A stretch of DNA of 54,279 bases from Riemerella anatipestifer (lineage in GTDB: Bacteria; Bacteroidota; Bacteroidia; Flavobacteriales; Weeksellaceae), in NCBI RefSeq assembly GCF_009663465.1, contig NZ_QXHU01000005.1, forward strand, positions 91,254-145,532, read 5' to 3'. The notes beneath the pieces are model-generated. The model saw only the letters and a list, made by a program, of their open reading frames with translations, did not search any database and was not told the origin of the DNA. Below, piece by piece: positions 9,229 through 18,853 of this stretch; the first letter of the stretch is position 1, and the number at the start of each line of letters is the position of its first letter. The position numbers and the translations under genes are program-made.

Positions 9229-11022
9229 TTACTTGCGTTTAGCTCTCTGTTGCTCCTGTAATCTTTGTTGTTCTTGAGCTTTTTCCATCATTTCACGCAT
9301 CCTTTTTTGGAACTTACCTTCCTTTTTAGGCTTCGCTTTGTTAGCCTGAATCTGTGCATGAATGGTTTTTTCGTCCAAAATCCAGTATTTAATTACTAGA
9401 ATAATGATAATATTGATACCGTTAGACACAAAATAATACCAAGACAATCCAGATGCCGCGGAGTTCAAGAAGAATAAGAACATTATTGGAAAAATATACA
9501 TCAGAGGCTTCATATTAGGCATGCCTTCCTGCGTTGGTTGTTGCATATTACCTGCTGTCATCACTGTATATACCAATAATACCGCCGTACAAGCTAAAGC
9601 AAGAATACTGATATGCTCTCCTAAAAATGGAATATGGAACGGTAGCTTTATTAAATCATCATAAGCCGTTAAATCGGTAGCAAACCAAAAGCCTTTCCCT
9701 CTTAAATCTAACATATTAGGGAAGAAACGGAATAATGCATAGAATATAGGAATTTGTAACAATGCTGGCAAACACCCCGCTAACTGATTAACACCAGCCT
9801 TTCTATACACCTCCATCACTGCTTGTTGCTTCTTCATTGGGTCGGCGTCTTTGAGCTTAGCATTTACTTCTTCTATTTCGGGACGAATCACTTTCATCAT
9901 TGCACTCAACTTATGCTGTTTGTACATAATTGGAGAAAGTACTACTTTAACTAAAATCGTCATTAGGAAAATAACCCAACCTGCAGCTATCCCCCAAGAT
10001 GAAATCATATTATACATCGGGATAAATATCCAACGGTTCATCGTTCCTATAAAAGACCACCCCAGCGGAATAATTTCATCAAAGTTCTTATCAAAAGTCT
10101 TTAATAATTTTAAATCCAACGGCAAAAAGTACCACGAAAAACTTTGATTAAATTCTCCTCCTGTAATTTCCAACTCTCCGTTGAAATCAAATTTCTTAAG
10201 ATATTCCCCTTCCTCAATCATATCCTGATAACCTGTGGAGTTTTTAAACCCATTCTTGGCTTCTATAATAGGTGTAAAAAACTGCTGTTTAACCGCTAAC
10301 CAATTTAAAACTTCTTTAGTTTCGTCCATAGAAGTTCTGGCATCATAGTCGGTGCTTTTATAATTATTAAAAGCGTAAACAAACTCTGTATGTTGTTGCT
10401 CCTGAGCTCTACCTTTTTCCTGCTCTTTAGGTGTATAGTTCCAAACGAAACTTGCTTTATCTCCAGAAACAATAGACGACAACCCTTTAGTCGCTACTTG
10501 AAAATCAACCTGATAATCTTTTAAAGTATAAATAAACTGTACAATAGCTCCACCGTTTAAGGCACTCGTCATAGTTACCGTATTCCCATTAACTTGAGAC
10601 GTAAACACCAAATCTTTGGTGTTAATCTCTTTGCCTGATTTATCTTTAAATTTAAAACCATACGAAGAATTATTACGCTCTATAAGATATAATGGTAAGT
10701 CATTTTGGTTGGTTTTCTTATTATAAGCTTTATAATTATTCATCAATAGAGAAGAAATCTGACCTCCAAGTCCACTAAACTCCACCGATATTTTATCATT
10801 TTTAAGGCTTACTTTTTGTATTTCGTTAGCTTTAACAGGCAGATTGGTGGCTTTTACAATATTGTTAGTAGCTCCTACCTTCTGCTCTGTGGCAACTTGT
10901 TGTTGCTCTTGCCCAGTCTGTTGCTTTTGAAAGTATAACATTACTCCTAATAAAAATAGAGTAAATACCACAAAACCAATTAACTGATTTTTGTCTAATC
11001 CATTATTCTGTTGCATCATCAA
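9229..11022 (-). CDS. yidC: Membrane protein insertase YidC
   Basis: Inner-membrane insertase/chaperone for membrane proteins, working alone or with Sec. The 597 aa protein has an N-terminal membrane anchor (residues about 14-29), a large periplasmic beta domain (about 70-335), and the conserved C-terminal YidC/Oxa1 helices. These include the positively charged groove segment around ILVKVVLSPIMYKQHK and the LPALLQIPIFYALF segment. A basic tail (RAKRK) fits ribosome contact. The start offers three ATGs in a row; I used the first. A minus-strand box TAAATTCG (11080-11087) upstream suggests its own promoter, after pyrG. Confidence 0.96.
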   Translation of the reverse strand: MMMQQNNGLDKNQLIGFVVFTLFLLGVMLYFQKQQTGQEQQQVATEQKVGATNNIVKATNLPVKANEIQKVSLKNDKISVEFSGLGGQISSLLMNNYKAYNKKTNQNDLPLYLIERNNSSYGFKFKDKSGKEINTKDLVFTSQVNGNTVTMTSALNGGAIVQFIYTLKDYQVDFQVATKGLSSIVSGDKASFVWNYTPKEQEKGRAQEQQHTEFVYAFNNYKSTDYDARTSMDETKEVLNWLAVKQQFFTPIIEAKNGFKNSTGYQDMIEEGEYLKKFDFNGELEITGGEFNQSFSWYFLPLDLKLLKTFDKNFDEIIPLGWSFIGTMNRWIFIPMYNMISSWGIAAGWVIFLMTILVKVVLSPIMYKQHKLSAMMKVIRPEIEEVNAKLKDADPMKKQQAVMEVYRKAGVNQLAGCLPALLQIPIFYALFRFFPNMLDLRGKGFWFATDLTAYDDLIKLPFHIPFLGEHISILALACTAVLLVYTVMTAGNMQQPTQEGMPNMKPLMYIFPIMFLFFLNSAASGLSWYYFVSNGINIIIILVIKYWILDEKTIHAQIQANKAKPKKEGKFQKRMREMMEKAQEQQRLQEQQRAKRK

Positions 11023-11079
11023 TAAATATATTTTTCAGTTAGAAATTTTATTAAAGGAAATTTCCTTTTTTTCAGACTG

Positions 11080-11087
11080 CGAATTTA
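11080..11087 (-). promoter_or_regulatory. Promoter -7 box of yidC
   Basis: The minus strand reads TAAATTCG, one mismatch from TAnnTTTG, in the short gap between the pyrG stop and the yidC start. Confidence 0.35.
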
Positions 11088-11102
11088 AGTTTTTTAATTT
11101 AA

Positions 11103-12719
11103 TTACTTCCCTTTATGTTCAACCGCTGCTTTTACCAAGGCTTTAAACAATGGATGCGGTGTTGCTACAGTACTCTTATACTCTGGGTGATACTGCACTC
11201 CAATATAGAATGGATGCTCGTTAAGTTCTAACGCTTCCACTAAACCTGTATCTGGATTGAATCCTGTAGGAACTAGACCTCTGTCTTCATAGTCTTTTTT
11301 GAATTCACTATTGAACTCATAACGATGACGATGACGCTCCGAAATGTTTTTGCTATCGTAAATCTCCGCCAATTTAGAACCTGATTTAAGGGTGCATTTC
11401 CAAGCTCCAAGTCTCATAGTACCTCCTTTTTCCACTACATTCTTTTGTTCTTCCATTAGAGAAATCACAGGGTAAGCCGTAGTAGTATCAAACTCCATAG
11501 AGTTAGCCTTTTCGTAGCCTAGTAGATTTCTAGCAAATTCAATCGTCATAATCTGCATTCCTAAACAAATTCCTAGAAGAGGAATTTTATGTTCTCTCGC
11601 ATATTGAGCCGCAAGAATTTTTCCTTCTATACCTCTATCTCCAAACCCAGGAGCTATCAGCATAGCATCTACTCCTTTAAGGATTTCCGAAACTTCACCT
11701 TCCTCTAAATCTCCACTATATACCCAACGGATATTGACCTCCGTTTCCAAGTCTGCCCCAGCGTGTATAAATGCTTCTGCTATAGATTTATAAGAATCTT
11801 GTAAAGACACATACTTACCTACTAATGCTATCTCTACCGATTTTTTAGGATTTTTATATTTCTTTAAAAATGTTTTCCAGCTTTTTAAATCAGCTTCAGT
11901 ATCATTCTTAAGGTCTAGAGCTTTTAGAACCACCTCATCAAATTTTTGCTTCTGTAGTTCTATTGGAACTTGATAGATGGTTTCAGCATCCATACACTCT
12001 ATCACATTGTCGCTAGGTACATTACAGAATTGAGCTAACTTAGCACGAACATCTTTCGGGATTTTATGCTCCGAACGACATACCAATACATCTGCTTGAA
12101 TGCCACTTTCCATAAGTTGTCTCACAGAATGTTGAGAGGGTTTAGTTTTAAGTTCGCCACTTGCCGCCAAATAAGGCAAAAGAGTTAAATGAATTACCAT
12201 TGAGTTGCGTTCTCCTAACTCCCACTTAAGTTGCCTTACAGACTCTATATAAGGTAGAGACTCTATATCTCCCACAGTACCACCTATTTCGGTAATAATA
12301 ATATCATAGTTCTTTTGAGCAAGAATTTTAATTCTTCTCTTAATTTCATTGGTAATATGCGGAATTACCTGCACCGTTTTGCCCAAGAAATCTCCCTTTC
12401 TTTCCTTCTCTATAACGGTCTGATAAATCCGTCCAGTAGTTACATTGTTATTTTGAGAAGTTGGGGCGTCTAGAAATCTCTCATAATGCCCTAAATCTAA
12501 ATCAGTTTCTGCACCATCTTCGGTTACATAACACTCGCCGTGTTCATACGGATTAAGAGTTCCTGGATCTATATTGATGTAAGGGTCTAACTTTTGAATA
12601 GTTACTTTAAAGCCTCTGGATTTTAGTAATAAGCCTAGTGATGCAGATATAATGCCCTTTCCTAGTGAAGAGGTAACACCTCCTGTAACAAAGATGTATT
12701 TAGTATTTTTTTTACTCAT
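11103..12719 (-). CDS. pyrG: CTP synthase
   Basis: Glutamine-hydrolysing enzyme converting UTP to CTP. From ATG 12719 it is 538 aa. The N-terminal synthetase domain shows GGVTSSLGKG and the EIGGTVGDIES segment. The C-terminal class I amidotransferase domain shows the nucleophile motif GICLGMQ and the YHPEY catalytic end. The open frame extends to 12737, but the promoter box TAACTTTG at 12735-12742 overlaps that extension, which supports the internal ATG (MSKKNTKYIFVTGG). It is transcribed separately from recA, which lies upstream and ends in its own terminator. Confidence 0.96.
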   Translation of the reverse strand: MSKKNTKYIFVTGGVTSSLGKGIISASLGLLLKSRGFKVTIQKLDPYINIDPGTLNPYEHGECYVTEDGAETDLDLGHYERFLDAPTSQNNNVTTGRIYQTVIEKERKGDFLGKTVQVIPHITNEIKRRIKILAQKNYDIIITEIGGTVGDIESLPYIESVRQLKWELGERNSMVIHLTLLPYLAASGELKTKPSQHSVRQLMESGIQADVLVCRSEHKIPKDVRAKLAQFCNVPSDNVIECMDAETIYQVPIELQKQKFDEVVLKALDLKNDTEADLKSWKTFLKKYKNPKKSVEIALVGKYVSLQDSYKSIAEAFIHAGADLETEVNIRWVYSGDLEEGEVSEILKGVDAMLIAPGFGDRGIEGKILAAQYAREHKIPLLGICLGMQIMTIEFARNLLGYEKANSMEFDTTTAYPVISLMEEQKNVVEKGGTMRLGAWKCTLKSGSKLAEIYDSKNISERHRHRYEFNSEFKKDYEDRGLVPTGFNPDTGLVEALELNEHPFYIGVQYHPEYKSTVATPHPLFKALVKAAVEHKGK

Positions 12720-12734
12720 TAGTTTAGGTTTGTG

Positions 12735-12765
12735 CAAAGTTATAATAAATGAATGATGTGGACAA
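12735..12765 (-). promoter_or_regulatory. Promoter of pyrG
   Basis: On the minus strand: TTG (12765-12763), 20 nt spacer, TAACTTTG (12742-12735). This is a full match to the flavobacterial TTG/TAnnTTTG promoter. Transcription would begin about 10 nt before ATG 12719. Confidence 0.65.
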
Positions 12766-12810
12766 TCTTAATGAAAAATTTATCCTAAATAAAGTCCTCA
12801 TCAAATATAA

Positions 12811-12841
12811 AAAACTCCGATGATTCTACCATCGGAGTTTT
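12811..12841 (-). terminator. Terminator of recA
   Basis: A 12 bp stem (AAAACTCCGATG with its complement) and 7 nt loop. On the minus strand it runs into TTTTTTATATTT just after the recA stop. Confidence 0.9.
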
Positions 12842-12860
12842 TAGTTGTATTTTAATAATG

Positions 12861-13892
12861 CTATTTAGCTTGTAATTTCTCTCTGATTTTTGCTTCTAGC
12901 TCTTCTGCAAGTTCAGGATTATCTTTGATGAGTTCTTTCACCGTATCGCGCCCTTGTCCCAGTTTTGTATCCTGATAACTGAACCAAGAACCACTCTTTT
13001 GGATAATATCCAAATCTGTAGCCACATCTAAAATTTCACCAACTTTAGACACACCTTCTCCGTACATAACATCAAATTCAGCACTCTTAAATGGTGGAGC
13101 TACTTTATTTTTAACCACTTTTACTTTAGTTCGGTTACCTATAACTTCGCCAGATTTATCTTTAATCTTACCTGTATCACTCAACGAGCGTCTGATATCT
13201 ATCCTTACCGAAGCATAGAATTTAAGAGCGTTTCCTCCCGTTGTTGTTTCAGGACTCCCAAACATTACTCCAATTTTATCTCTCAACTGGTTGATGAAAA
13301 TTACAGTACATTTTGTTTTAGAAATAGAAGAGGTTAACTTTCTAAGTGCTTGAGACATCAGCCTTGCGTGAAGCCCCATTTTAGAATCCCCCATATCTCC
13401 ATCAATCTCTGCTTTAGGCGTAAGTGCCGCCACAGAGTCCACCACTACAATATCCACTCCTCCAGAACGGATAAGGCTATCTGCAATTTCTAATGCCTGC
13501 TCTCCATTATCTGGTTGAGACACGATAAGCTCTTCTAGATTGATACCTAATTTTTCGGCATAGTGCATATCAAAAGCGTGTTCTGCATCTATAAATGCTG
13601 CAGTTCCTCCTGCTTTTTGAGCTTCCGCAATTGCGTGAAGCGTTAATGTAGTTTTACCAGAAGATTCTGGACCGTAGATTTCTACAATTCTCCCCTTAGG
13701 ATAACCGCCTACCCCTAAAGCTAAATCTAGCCCTAAAGAACCTGACGGAATCACCTCTATATTATGGTCTACCGTACCATCACCTAGTTTCATAACGGTA
13801 CCTTTACCGTAGGTTTTATCTAGTTTTTCTAATACGGCTGCTAATGCCTTTTTTTTATCATCGTTAGGACTTGTTGTTTCAGTCTTTGCCAT
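12861..13892 (-). CDS. recA: Recombinase A
   Basis: ATP-dependent strand-exchange protein for recombination repair, and for integrating DNA taken up by transformation. It is 343 aa, a normal RecA length. Walker A is GPESSGKTT at 74-82, Walker B is [12 protein letters not shown], and the DNA-binding loop regions include [15 protein letters not shown] and the [12 protein letters not shown] segment. A full promoter (TTG-N18-TATTTTTG) precedes it; I see no obvious SOS box. It lies between dinB and pyrG but is terminated separately. Confidence 0.98.
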   Translation of the reverse strand: MAKTETTSPNDDKKKALAAVLEKLDKTYGKGTVMKLGDGTVDHNIEVIPSGSLGLDLALGVGGYPKGRIVEIYGPESSGKTTLTLHAIAEAQKAGGTAAFIDAEHAFDMHYAEKLGINLEELIVSQPDNGEQALEIADSLIRSGGVDIVVVDSVAALTPKAEIDGDMGDSKMGLHARLMSQALRKLTSSISKTKCTVIFINQLRDKIGVMFGSPETTTGGNALKFYASVRIDIRRSLSDTGKIKDKSGEVIGNRTKVKVVKNKVAPPFKSAEFDVMYGEGVSKVGEILDVATDLDIIQKSGSWFSYQDTKLGQGRDTVKELIKDNPELAEELEAKIREKLQAK

Positions 13893-13910
13893 TGTTAATA
13901 TAATTTACCC

Positions 13911-13939
13911 CAAAAATACAAAAAAGAATTAGACTACAA
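13911..13939 (-). promoter_or_regulatory. Promoter of recA
   Basis: On the minus strand: TTG (13939-13937), 18 nt spacer, TATTTTTG (13918-13911). The predicted start leaves a leader of about a dozen bases before the recA ATG. Confidence 0.6.
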
Positions 13940-13988
13940 TAACATCATATTCATCATCTTGTTTTACAAATATAACCAAATATTTGAT

Positions 13989-15095
13989 TTACAAATCTTT
14001 AAATGGAATTTTAAGCTGCACATAAACTTTTTTATGTGATGGCGTATTCAAACTAGACAAAGATAATCCTAAAAGCCGAATAGCTTTATCATAAGGACGA
14101 AGACTCCACAAAAATCGAGCAGTTTGATACATTTTTTCCTCTGTTTCAAAATACAAATCTTGAGTTTTGGAGCGCGTAAAAAGTGAAAAATCTTTGTACT
14201 TTATTTTAAGTGTTAGTGATTTACCTTTGACTTGCTTTTTCTCTATTCTTTCGTATAATTCTTGGGTTAATCTCATCAATTGCTTATCTATATCTTGCTC
14301 GGTATCAATATCATCTGCATAAGTATGCTCTACCCCTACACTTTTGGCAATCCTATGAGGTTTAACCTCACTTCTATGTATGCCCCTCACAATATCATAA
14401 TAATGCCCTCCCATTTTTCCAAAATGAGTTACCAAATACTCCAAAGTCTTTTCTTTTAAATCTTTGCCTTTGTAAATTCCCAATTGATACATTTTGTTTG
14501 CCGTTACATTTCCTATCCCATAAAACCGCTCTATGGGAAGGTTTTCTAAAAAGGAAAGCACTTTAGTTGGATGAATTGTTTTCTGTCCGTTAGGTTTATT
14601 GATATCAGAAGCTACCTTAGCCAAAAATTTATTTACCGAAATCCCCGCCGAGGCTGTAAGTCCAGTAGTTTCAAATATCTTTTGTCTTATTTCTTTAGCT
14701 ATTAAATTAGCCGAAACTATACCCTTTTTGTTATGGGTAACATCTAAATATGCTTCGTCTAGCGAAAGAGGCTCTACCAAGTCGGTATATTCAAAAAAGA
14801 TAGCTCTTATCTGTTCGGAAACTTCTTTATACCTATGAAATCTAGGTTTAACAAAAATTATCTGTGGGCATTTTTTCTTTGCTACAACACTAGACATCGC
14901 CGACCTTACGCCGTACTTTCTCGCTTCGTAACTTGCAGCAGCCACAACTCCTCTATGCTCTCCTCCTACCGCCACAGGTTTCCCTTTGAGTTCAGGAAAA
15001 TCTCGTTGCTCCACAGAGGCATAGAAAGCGTCCATATCTATGTGTATGATTTTTCTGTAAAACTGCTCCACAGAACAAATATAATGGATAACCAC
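13989..15095 (-). CDS. dinB: Y-family DNA polymerase IV
   Basis: Translesion polymerase. Catalytic acids are D20 and D22 in KIIHIDMDAFY and D113-E114 in SLDEAYLDVT; thumb and little-finger domains follow, 368 aa from the first ATG. Start choice is unclear. ATG 15095 lies 5 nt from the sdh terminator hairpin, and a TATATTTG promoter box (15083-15076) lies inside the first codons. A GTG at 15071 just after that box would give MEQFYRKIIHIDMDAFY, closer to the family N-terminus, from a leaderless transcript. The coordinates give the longest form. The RecA gene is next downstream. Confidence 0.93.
   Translation of the reverse strand: MVIHYICSVEQFYRKIIHIDMDAFYASVEQRDFPELKGKPVAVGGEHRGVVAAASYEARKYGVRSAMSSVVAKKKCPQIIFVKPRFHRYKEVSEQIRAIFFEYTDLVEPLSLDEAYLDVTHNKKGIVSANLIAKEIRQKIFETTGLTASAGISVNKFLAKVASDINKPNGQKTIHPTKVLSFLENLPIERFYGIGNVTANKMYQLGIYKGKDLKEKTLEYLVTHFGKMGGHYYDIVRGIHRSEVKPHRIAKSVGVEHTYADDIDTEQDIDKQLMRLTQELYERIEKKQVKGKSLTLKIKYKDFSLFTRSKTQDLYFETEEKMYQTARFLWSLRPYDKAIRLLGLSLSSLNTPSHKKVYVQLKIPFKDL
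15076..15083 (-). promoter_or_regulatory. Candidate -7 box of dinB, inside the long reading frame
   Basis: The minus strand reads TATATTTG, 4 nt before GTG 15071. If real, the dinB start is at that GTG and the message is leaderless. Confidence 0.4.
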
Positions 15096-15099
15096 ATAA

Positions 15100-15132
15100 A
15101 AAAATCGCTTTTTGTTATAAAAAGCGATTTTT
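15100..15132 (-). terminator. Terminator of sdhCAB
   Basis: A 14 bp perfect stem (AAAAATCGCTTTTT and its complement) with a 5 nt loop. It lies just after the sdhB stop on the minus strand and is followed by a T-run. Confidence 0.88.
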
Positions 15133-15155
15133 CTTTTATTTTAAAAAGCGTAGTC

Positions 15156-15926
15156 TTATTCTGCACTAGAAAGCGTTGCACATAGGAACTCCCTGTTCAT
15201 TCTTGCAATGTTTTCAAGAGAAATTCCTTTAGGACATTCTACTTCACAAGCTCCAGTGTTAGAACAGTTACCAAAGCCTTCCTCGTCCATAGCTGCTACC
15301 ATTTTAAGAACTCTTCTCTTAGCCTCTACTCTACCTTGTGGTAATAGTGCATACTGAGATACTTTAGCCCCCACAAATAGCATTGCAGAACCGTTTTTAC
15401 ACGTTGCCACACAAGCACCACATCCTATACAAGCCGCAGCATCCATTGCTTTATCTGCATCTTCTTTAGGTACCGGGATACTGTTAGCATCGGTAGTATT
15501 ACCAGAAGTATTTACAGAAATAAATCCTCCTGCAGCCATAATTCTATCAAAGGCACTTCTATCTACCACCAAGTCTTTAATTACCGGGAAAGCAGCACTT
15601 CTCCATGGCTCTATATGAATAGTTTCACCGTCTTTAAACATTCTCATATGTAGCTGGCAAGTTGTAATCCCTGTATCAGGACCATGAGCTCTACCATTGA
15701 TGTATAACGAACACATACCGCAAATACCCTCACGGCAGTCGTGGTCAAAAGCAACAGGCTCTTTACCTTCGTTTACTAAATTTTCATTGAGCATATCTAA
15801 CATCTCCAAGAATGACGAATCAGGAGAAACATCAGAAATCTTATAAGTTTCAAATTGCCCTTTTGATTTATTATTTTTCTGTCTCCAAATTTTTAGAGTC
15901 AGGTTTAATCCTTTTTTTGCACTCAT
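15156..15926 (-). CDS. sdhB: Succinate dehydrogenase/fumarate reductase iron-sulfur subunit
   Basis: Electron-transfer subunit of complex II, linking the SdhA flavin to quinone. The 256 residues carry all three cluster motifs: 2Fe-2S cysteines C64, C69, C72 and C90; 4Fe-4S C166-x2-C169-x2-C172-x3-C176; and 3Fe-4S C221, C227, C231-P. It is the last gene of sdhC-sdhA-sdhB, 23 nt after sdhA, and ends at a strong terminator. The order and the single membrane subunit indicate a B-type enzyme, as in Bacteroides and epsilonproteobacteria. Confidence 0.96.
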   Translation of the reverse strand: MSAKKGLNLTLKIWRQKNNKSKGQFETYKISDVSPDSSFLEMLDMLNENLVNEGKEPVAFDHDCREGICGMCSLYINGRAHGPDTGITTCQLHMRMFKDGETIHIEPWRSAAFPVIKDLVVDRSAFDRIMAAGGFISVNTSGNTTDANSIPVPKEDADKAMDAAACIGCGACVATCKNGSAMLFVGAKVSQYALLPQGRVEAKRRVLKMVAAMDEEGFGNCSNTGACEVECPKGISLENIARMNREFLCATLSSAE

Positions 15927-15949
15927 TTTATTATCGTTTTTATTGGAGA

Positions 15950-17962
15950 TTATTTATAACTTCTTGTTTTCACTTCTATATTCTCGTAAACCAGTTCTTC
16001 TTTATGCAAGACTTCCTGATTGATGTCCTCTCCTTTATATTCCCAAACTGCAGCATACTTATAGTTCTCATCATCTCTCTGTGCTTCTCCGTCTGGAGTA
16101 GAGTATTCTTCACGGAAGTGTCCTCCGCAAGATTCGTTTCTGTTAAGTGCGTCCATCGCCATAAGCTGACCTAGCTCCAAGAAATCCGCTACACGGAATG
16201 CTTTTTCTAGTTCAGGATTCATACCATTAGCTTCCCCTGGAACTCTTACATTTTGCCAGAAATCTTTTCTAATTTCTTCAATTTCTTGGATAGCTTCTTT
16301 CAAGCCTTGCTCGTTTCTAGCCATACCCACCTTGTTCCACATTACATTTCCTAGTTTCTTGTGGAAATAATCTACAGAGTGAGTTCCGTTATTATTGATG
16401 AAGAAATTAACTTTCTCTTGTATCTCTTTCTCTGCTTGCTCAAAAGCTGGTGTATCTGTAGGAATTTGCCCTGTTCTAATATCCGCAGAAAGATAATCTG
16501 CGATTGTATAAGGCAGTACGAAGTACCCATCAGCTAAGCCTTGCATTAGAGCAGAAGCTCCAAGTCTGTTAGCACCGTGGTCTGAGAAGTTAGCCTCACC
16601 AATCACGAAACAACCTGGTATTGTAGACATCAAGTTATAATCTACCCAAACACCACCCATAGAATAGTGTACCGCTGGATAAATCTTCATTGGCGTTTTA
16701 TACGGATTATCCGCTGTAATCTTTTCGTACATTTGGAATAAGTTCCCATACTTCTCTTCTACCCAAGCTTTACCTAAATCGTAAATTTGTTGCTCAGTAG
16801 GATTATGTAGGTTTCTTTCTAAAGCCGCTTCCTTACCTTTCTTCATTATTTCGGTAGAGAAGTCTAGGTAAACCCCTTCCTTAGTTTCGTTATTTTCGAT
16901 ACCAAAACCAGCATCACAACGCTCTTTAGCAGCTCTAGAAGCCACATCACGAGGCACTAAGTTACCAAACGCTGGATATCTTCTCTCTAAATAATAGTCT
17001 CTATCTTCTTCTTTGATATTTTCAGGTCTTAACTTACCTTCTCTAATAGCCACCGCATCTTCTATCTTTTTAGGAACCCATATTCTACCAGAGTTTCTTA
17101 AAGACTCAGACATCAAAGTCAGTTTAGATTGCTGTGTCCCGTGAACAGGAATACAAGTAGGGTGTATCTGAACGAAACAAGGGTTTGCAAAATAAGCTCC
17201 TTTCTTATGGATTTTCCAAGCTGCAGAACAGTTAGACCCCATAGCATTTGTAGAAAGGAAATAAACATTACCATAACCTCCAGAAGCAATAACCACCGCG
17301 TGTGCAGAGTGTCTTTCTATCTCTCCAGTTACTAAGTTTCTTGCAATAATCCCTCTTGCTTTTCCGTCAACAATTACCAGTTCCATCATTTCATGACGGT
17401 TGTACATTTTAATTCTACCCTTACCTATCTGACGGCTCATTGCAGAATAAGCTCCTAGTAGAAGCTGCTGACCTGTTTGTCCCTTAGCGTAGAATGTTCT
17501 CTTTACTTGAACCCCGCCGAAAGAACGGTTGTCCAATTGACCTCCATAATCTCTTCCAAAAGGAACCCCTTGAGAAACACATTGGTCTATAATATTAGCA
17601 GAAACTTCCGCTAGACGATAAACATTAGCCTCTCTAGCACGATAGTCTCCCCCTTTGATAGTATCGTAGAACAATCGATAGATAGAATCTCCATCACCTT
17701 GATAATTTTTAGCAGCGTTAATCCCTCCTTGAGCCGCAATAGAGTGAGCTCTTCTAGGAGAATCTTGATAACAAAATGCCTTCACATTATATCCCTGCTC
17801 TGCTAAAGTAGCAGCGGCAGAACCACCTGCTAACCCTGTTCCTACCACGATAACATCTATCTTATCACGGTTGTTAGGGGCTACTAGGTTCATGTGATTT
17901 TTATGATTTTTCCACTTGTCCGCTAATGGACCTGCTGGAATTTTAGAATCTAATATACTCAT
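15950..17962 (-). CDS. sdhA: Succinate dehydrogenase/fumarate reductase flavoprotein subunit
   Basis: Catalytic FAD subunit interconverting succinate and fumarate. The 670 aa product has the dinucleotide-binding motif [14 protein letters not shown] (37-50), the histidine for covalent FAD at H73 in [14 protein letters not shown], and active-site segments PTCIPVHG and [10 protein letters not shown]. The length and the long C-terminal tail are typical of B-type SdhA/FrdA. It lies between sdhC and sdhB in one transcription unit. Confidence 0.97.
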   Translation of the reverse strand: MSILDSKIPAGPLADKWKNHKNHMNLVAPNNRDKIDVIVVGTGLAGGSAAATLAEQGYNVKAFCYQDSPRRAHSIAAQGGINAAKNYQGDGDSIYRLFYDTIKGGDYRAREANVYRLAEVSANIIDQCVSQGVPFGRDYGGQLDNRSFGGVQVKRTFYAKGQTGQQLLLGAYSAMSRQIGKGRIKMYNRHEMMELVIVDGKARGIIARNLVTGEIERHSAHAVVIASGGYGNVYFLSTNAMGSNCSAAWKIHKKGAYFANPCFVQIHPTCIPVHGTQQSKLTLMSESLRNSGRIWVPKKIEDAVAIREGKLRPENIKEEDRDYYLERRYPAFGNLVPRDVASRAAKERCDAGFGIENNETKEGVYLDFSTEIMKKGKEAALERNLHNPTEQQIYDLGKAWVEEKYGNLFQMYEKITADNPYKTPMKIYPAVHYSMGGVWVDYNLMSTIPGCFVIGEANFSDHGANRLGASALMQGLADGYFVLPYTIADYLSADIRTGQIPTDTPAFEQAEKEIQEKVNFFINNNGTHSVDYFHKKLGNVMWNKVGMARNEQGLKEAIQEIEEIRKDFWQNVRVPGEANGMNPELEKAFRVADFLELGQLMAMDALNRNESCGGHFREEYSTPDGEAQRDDENYKYAAVWEYKGEDINQEVLHKEELVYENIEVKTRSYK

Positions 17963-18024
17963 TTTTAGATATTTTAAATTAAATGATTTAAATTTTAAAT
18001 TGACAAAAACTTAAAATCTAAATT

Positions 18025-18693
18025 TTATTGAGTTACGAAATGAAATACTGCCACAAATATAAAACCTAGTGGAATAAGGATAGAATACCACTTCCCTAAA
18101 GCCATAATACAAGGTGTATATTTAGGGTGTCTAGCGCCTATAGATTGGAACGAAGATTGGAAACCGTGTGCTAAGTGTAACCCTAAAAGCACAAAAGAAA
18201 CCACATAAAAAGCCACTCTAACAGGGTTAGAAAACTTCTCATGTAATTCTTCCCAAAAACGAGCAACATCGCTAGGATCTCCTTCTCCAGGAATATACTT
18301 GTAAGTCATCTCATGCACCCAAAAATCATACATATGAAGTGCTAAAAATGCTAAAATAACTGCTCCAGAAATAATCATATTTCTAGACATCCACGAAGAG
18401 TTAGCCTTAGCCCCATTCACTGCGTATTTCACAGGTCTAGCTTTGTTATTTTTAGCTTCTAATACAAACCCCATCACAAAATGAAAAAACACAGCAAAAA
18501 TCAAAATCGGCTGCATTAAAAATTGTACAAAAGGATTGTATCCCATAAAATAAGACGCTTGGTTAAACGCACTTTCGCTAAAAACAGAAAGCATATTAAC
18601 CGAAAGGTGCATCACTAAAAACACTAACAAAAATATTGCTGATAGTGCCATTGCATACTTTCTACCAATCGTAGAACTTGTTAAACCTGCCAT
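18025..18693 (-). CDS. sdhC: Succinate dehydrogenase cytochrome b subunit
   Basis: Di-heme membrane anchor of complex II. The 222 aa protein has five hydrophobic helices (roughly 12-32, 57-77, 106-126, 155-175, 197-217). Histidines in or near them (H28, H67, H120, H178) could be the heme ligands. It is the first gene of the sdhCAB operon, and no separate SdhD is present. A TAACTTTG promoter box lies 27 nt upstream of the ATG. Confidence 0.94.
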   Translation of the reverse strand: MAGLTSSTIGRKYAMALSAIFLLVFLVMHLSVNMLSVFSESAFNQASYFMGYNPFVQFLMQPILIFAVFFHFVMGFVLEAKNNKARPVKYAVNGAKANSSWMSRNMIISGAVILAFLALHMYDFWVHEMTYKYIPGEGDPSDVARFWEELHEKFSNPVRVAFYVVSFVLLGLHLAHGFQSSFQSIGARHPKYTPCIMALGKWYSILIPLGFIFVAVFHFVTQ

Positions 18694-18719
18694 ATTGAGT
18701 TTATTATTTTAAATTTTCA

Positions 18720-18727
18720 CAAAGTTA
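18720..18727 (-). promoter_or_regulatory. Promoter -7 box of sdhCAB
   Basis: The minus strand reads TAACTTTG, matching TAnnTTTG, 27 nt before the sdhC ATG. No clear -33 TTG. Confidence 0.5.
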
Positions 18728-18853
18728 AAAAAATGTTAAGTTTCTTAAAAATGAGAAACATCAGAAATACATAGTTTATAATCTTTCTAAATAAAATATT
18801 TAATACACCATAAAGGCTATTGAGACGGATACTTTTTCCCATTAAAAATAACC

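Noticed and set aside
12720-12737. Six-codon N-terminal extension of pyrG
   Set aside because: The -7 box of the gene overlaps it, so it is unlikely to be transcribed and translated.
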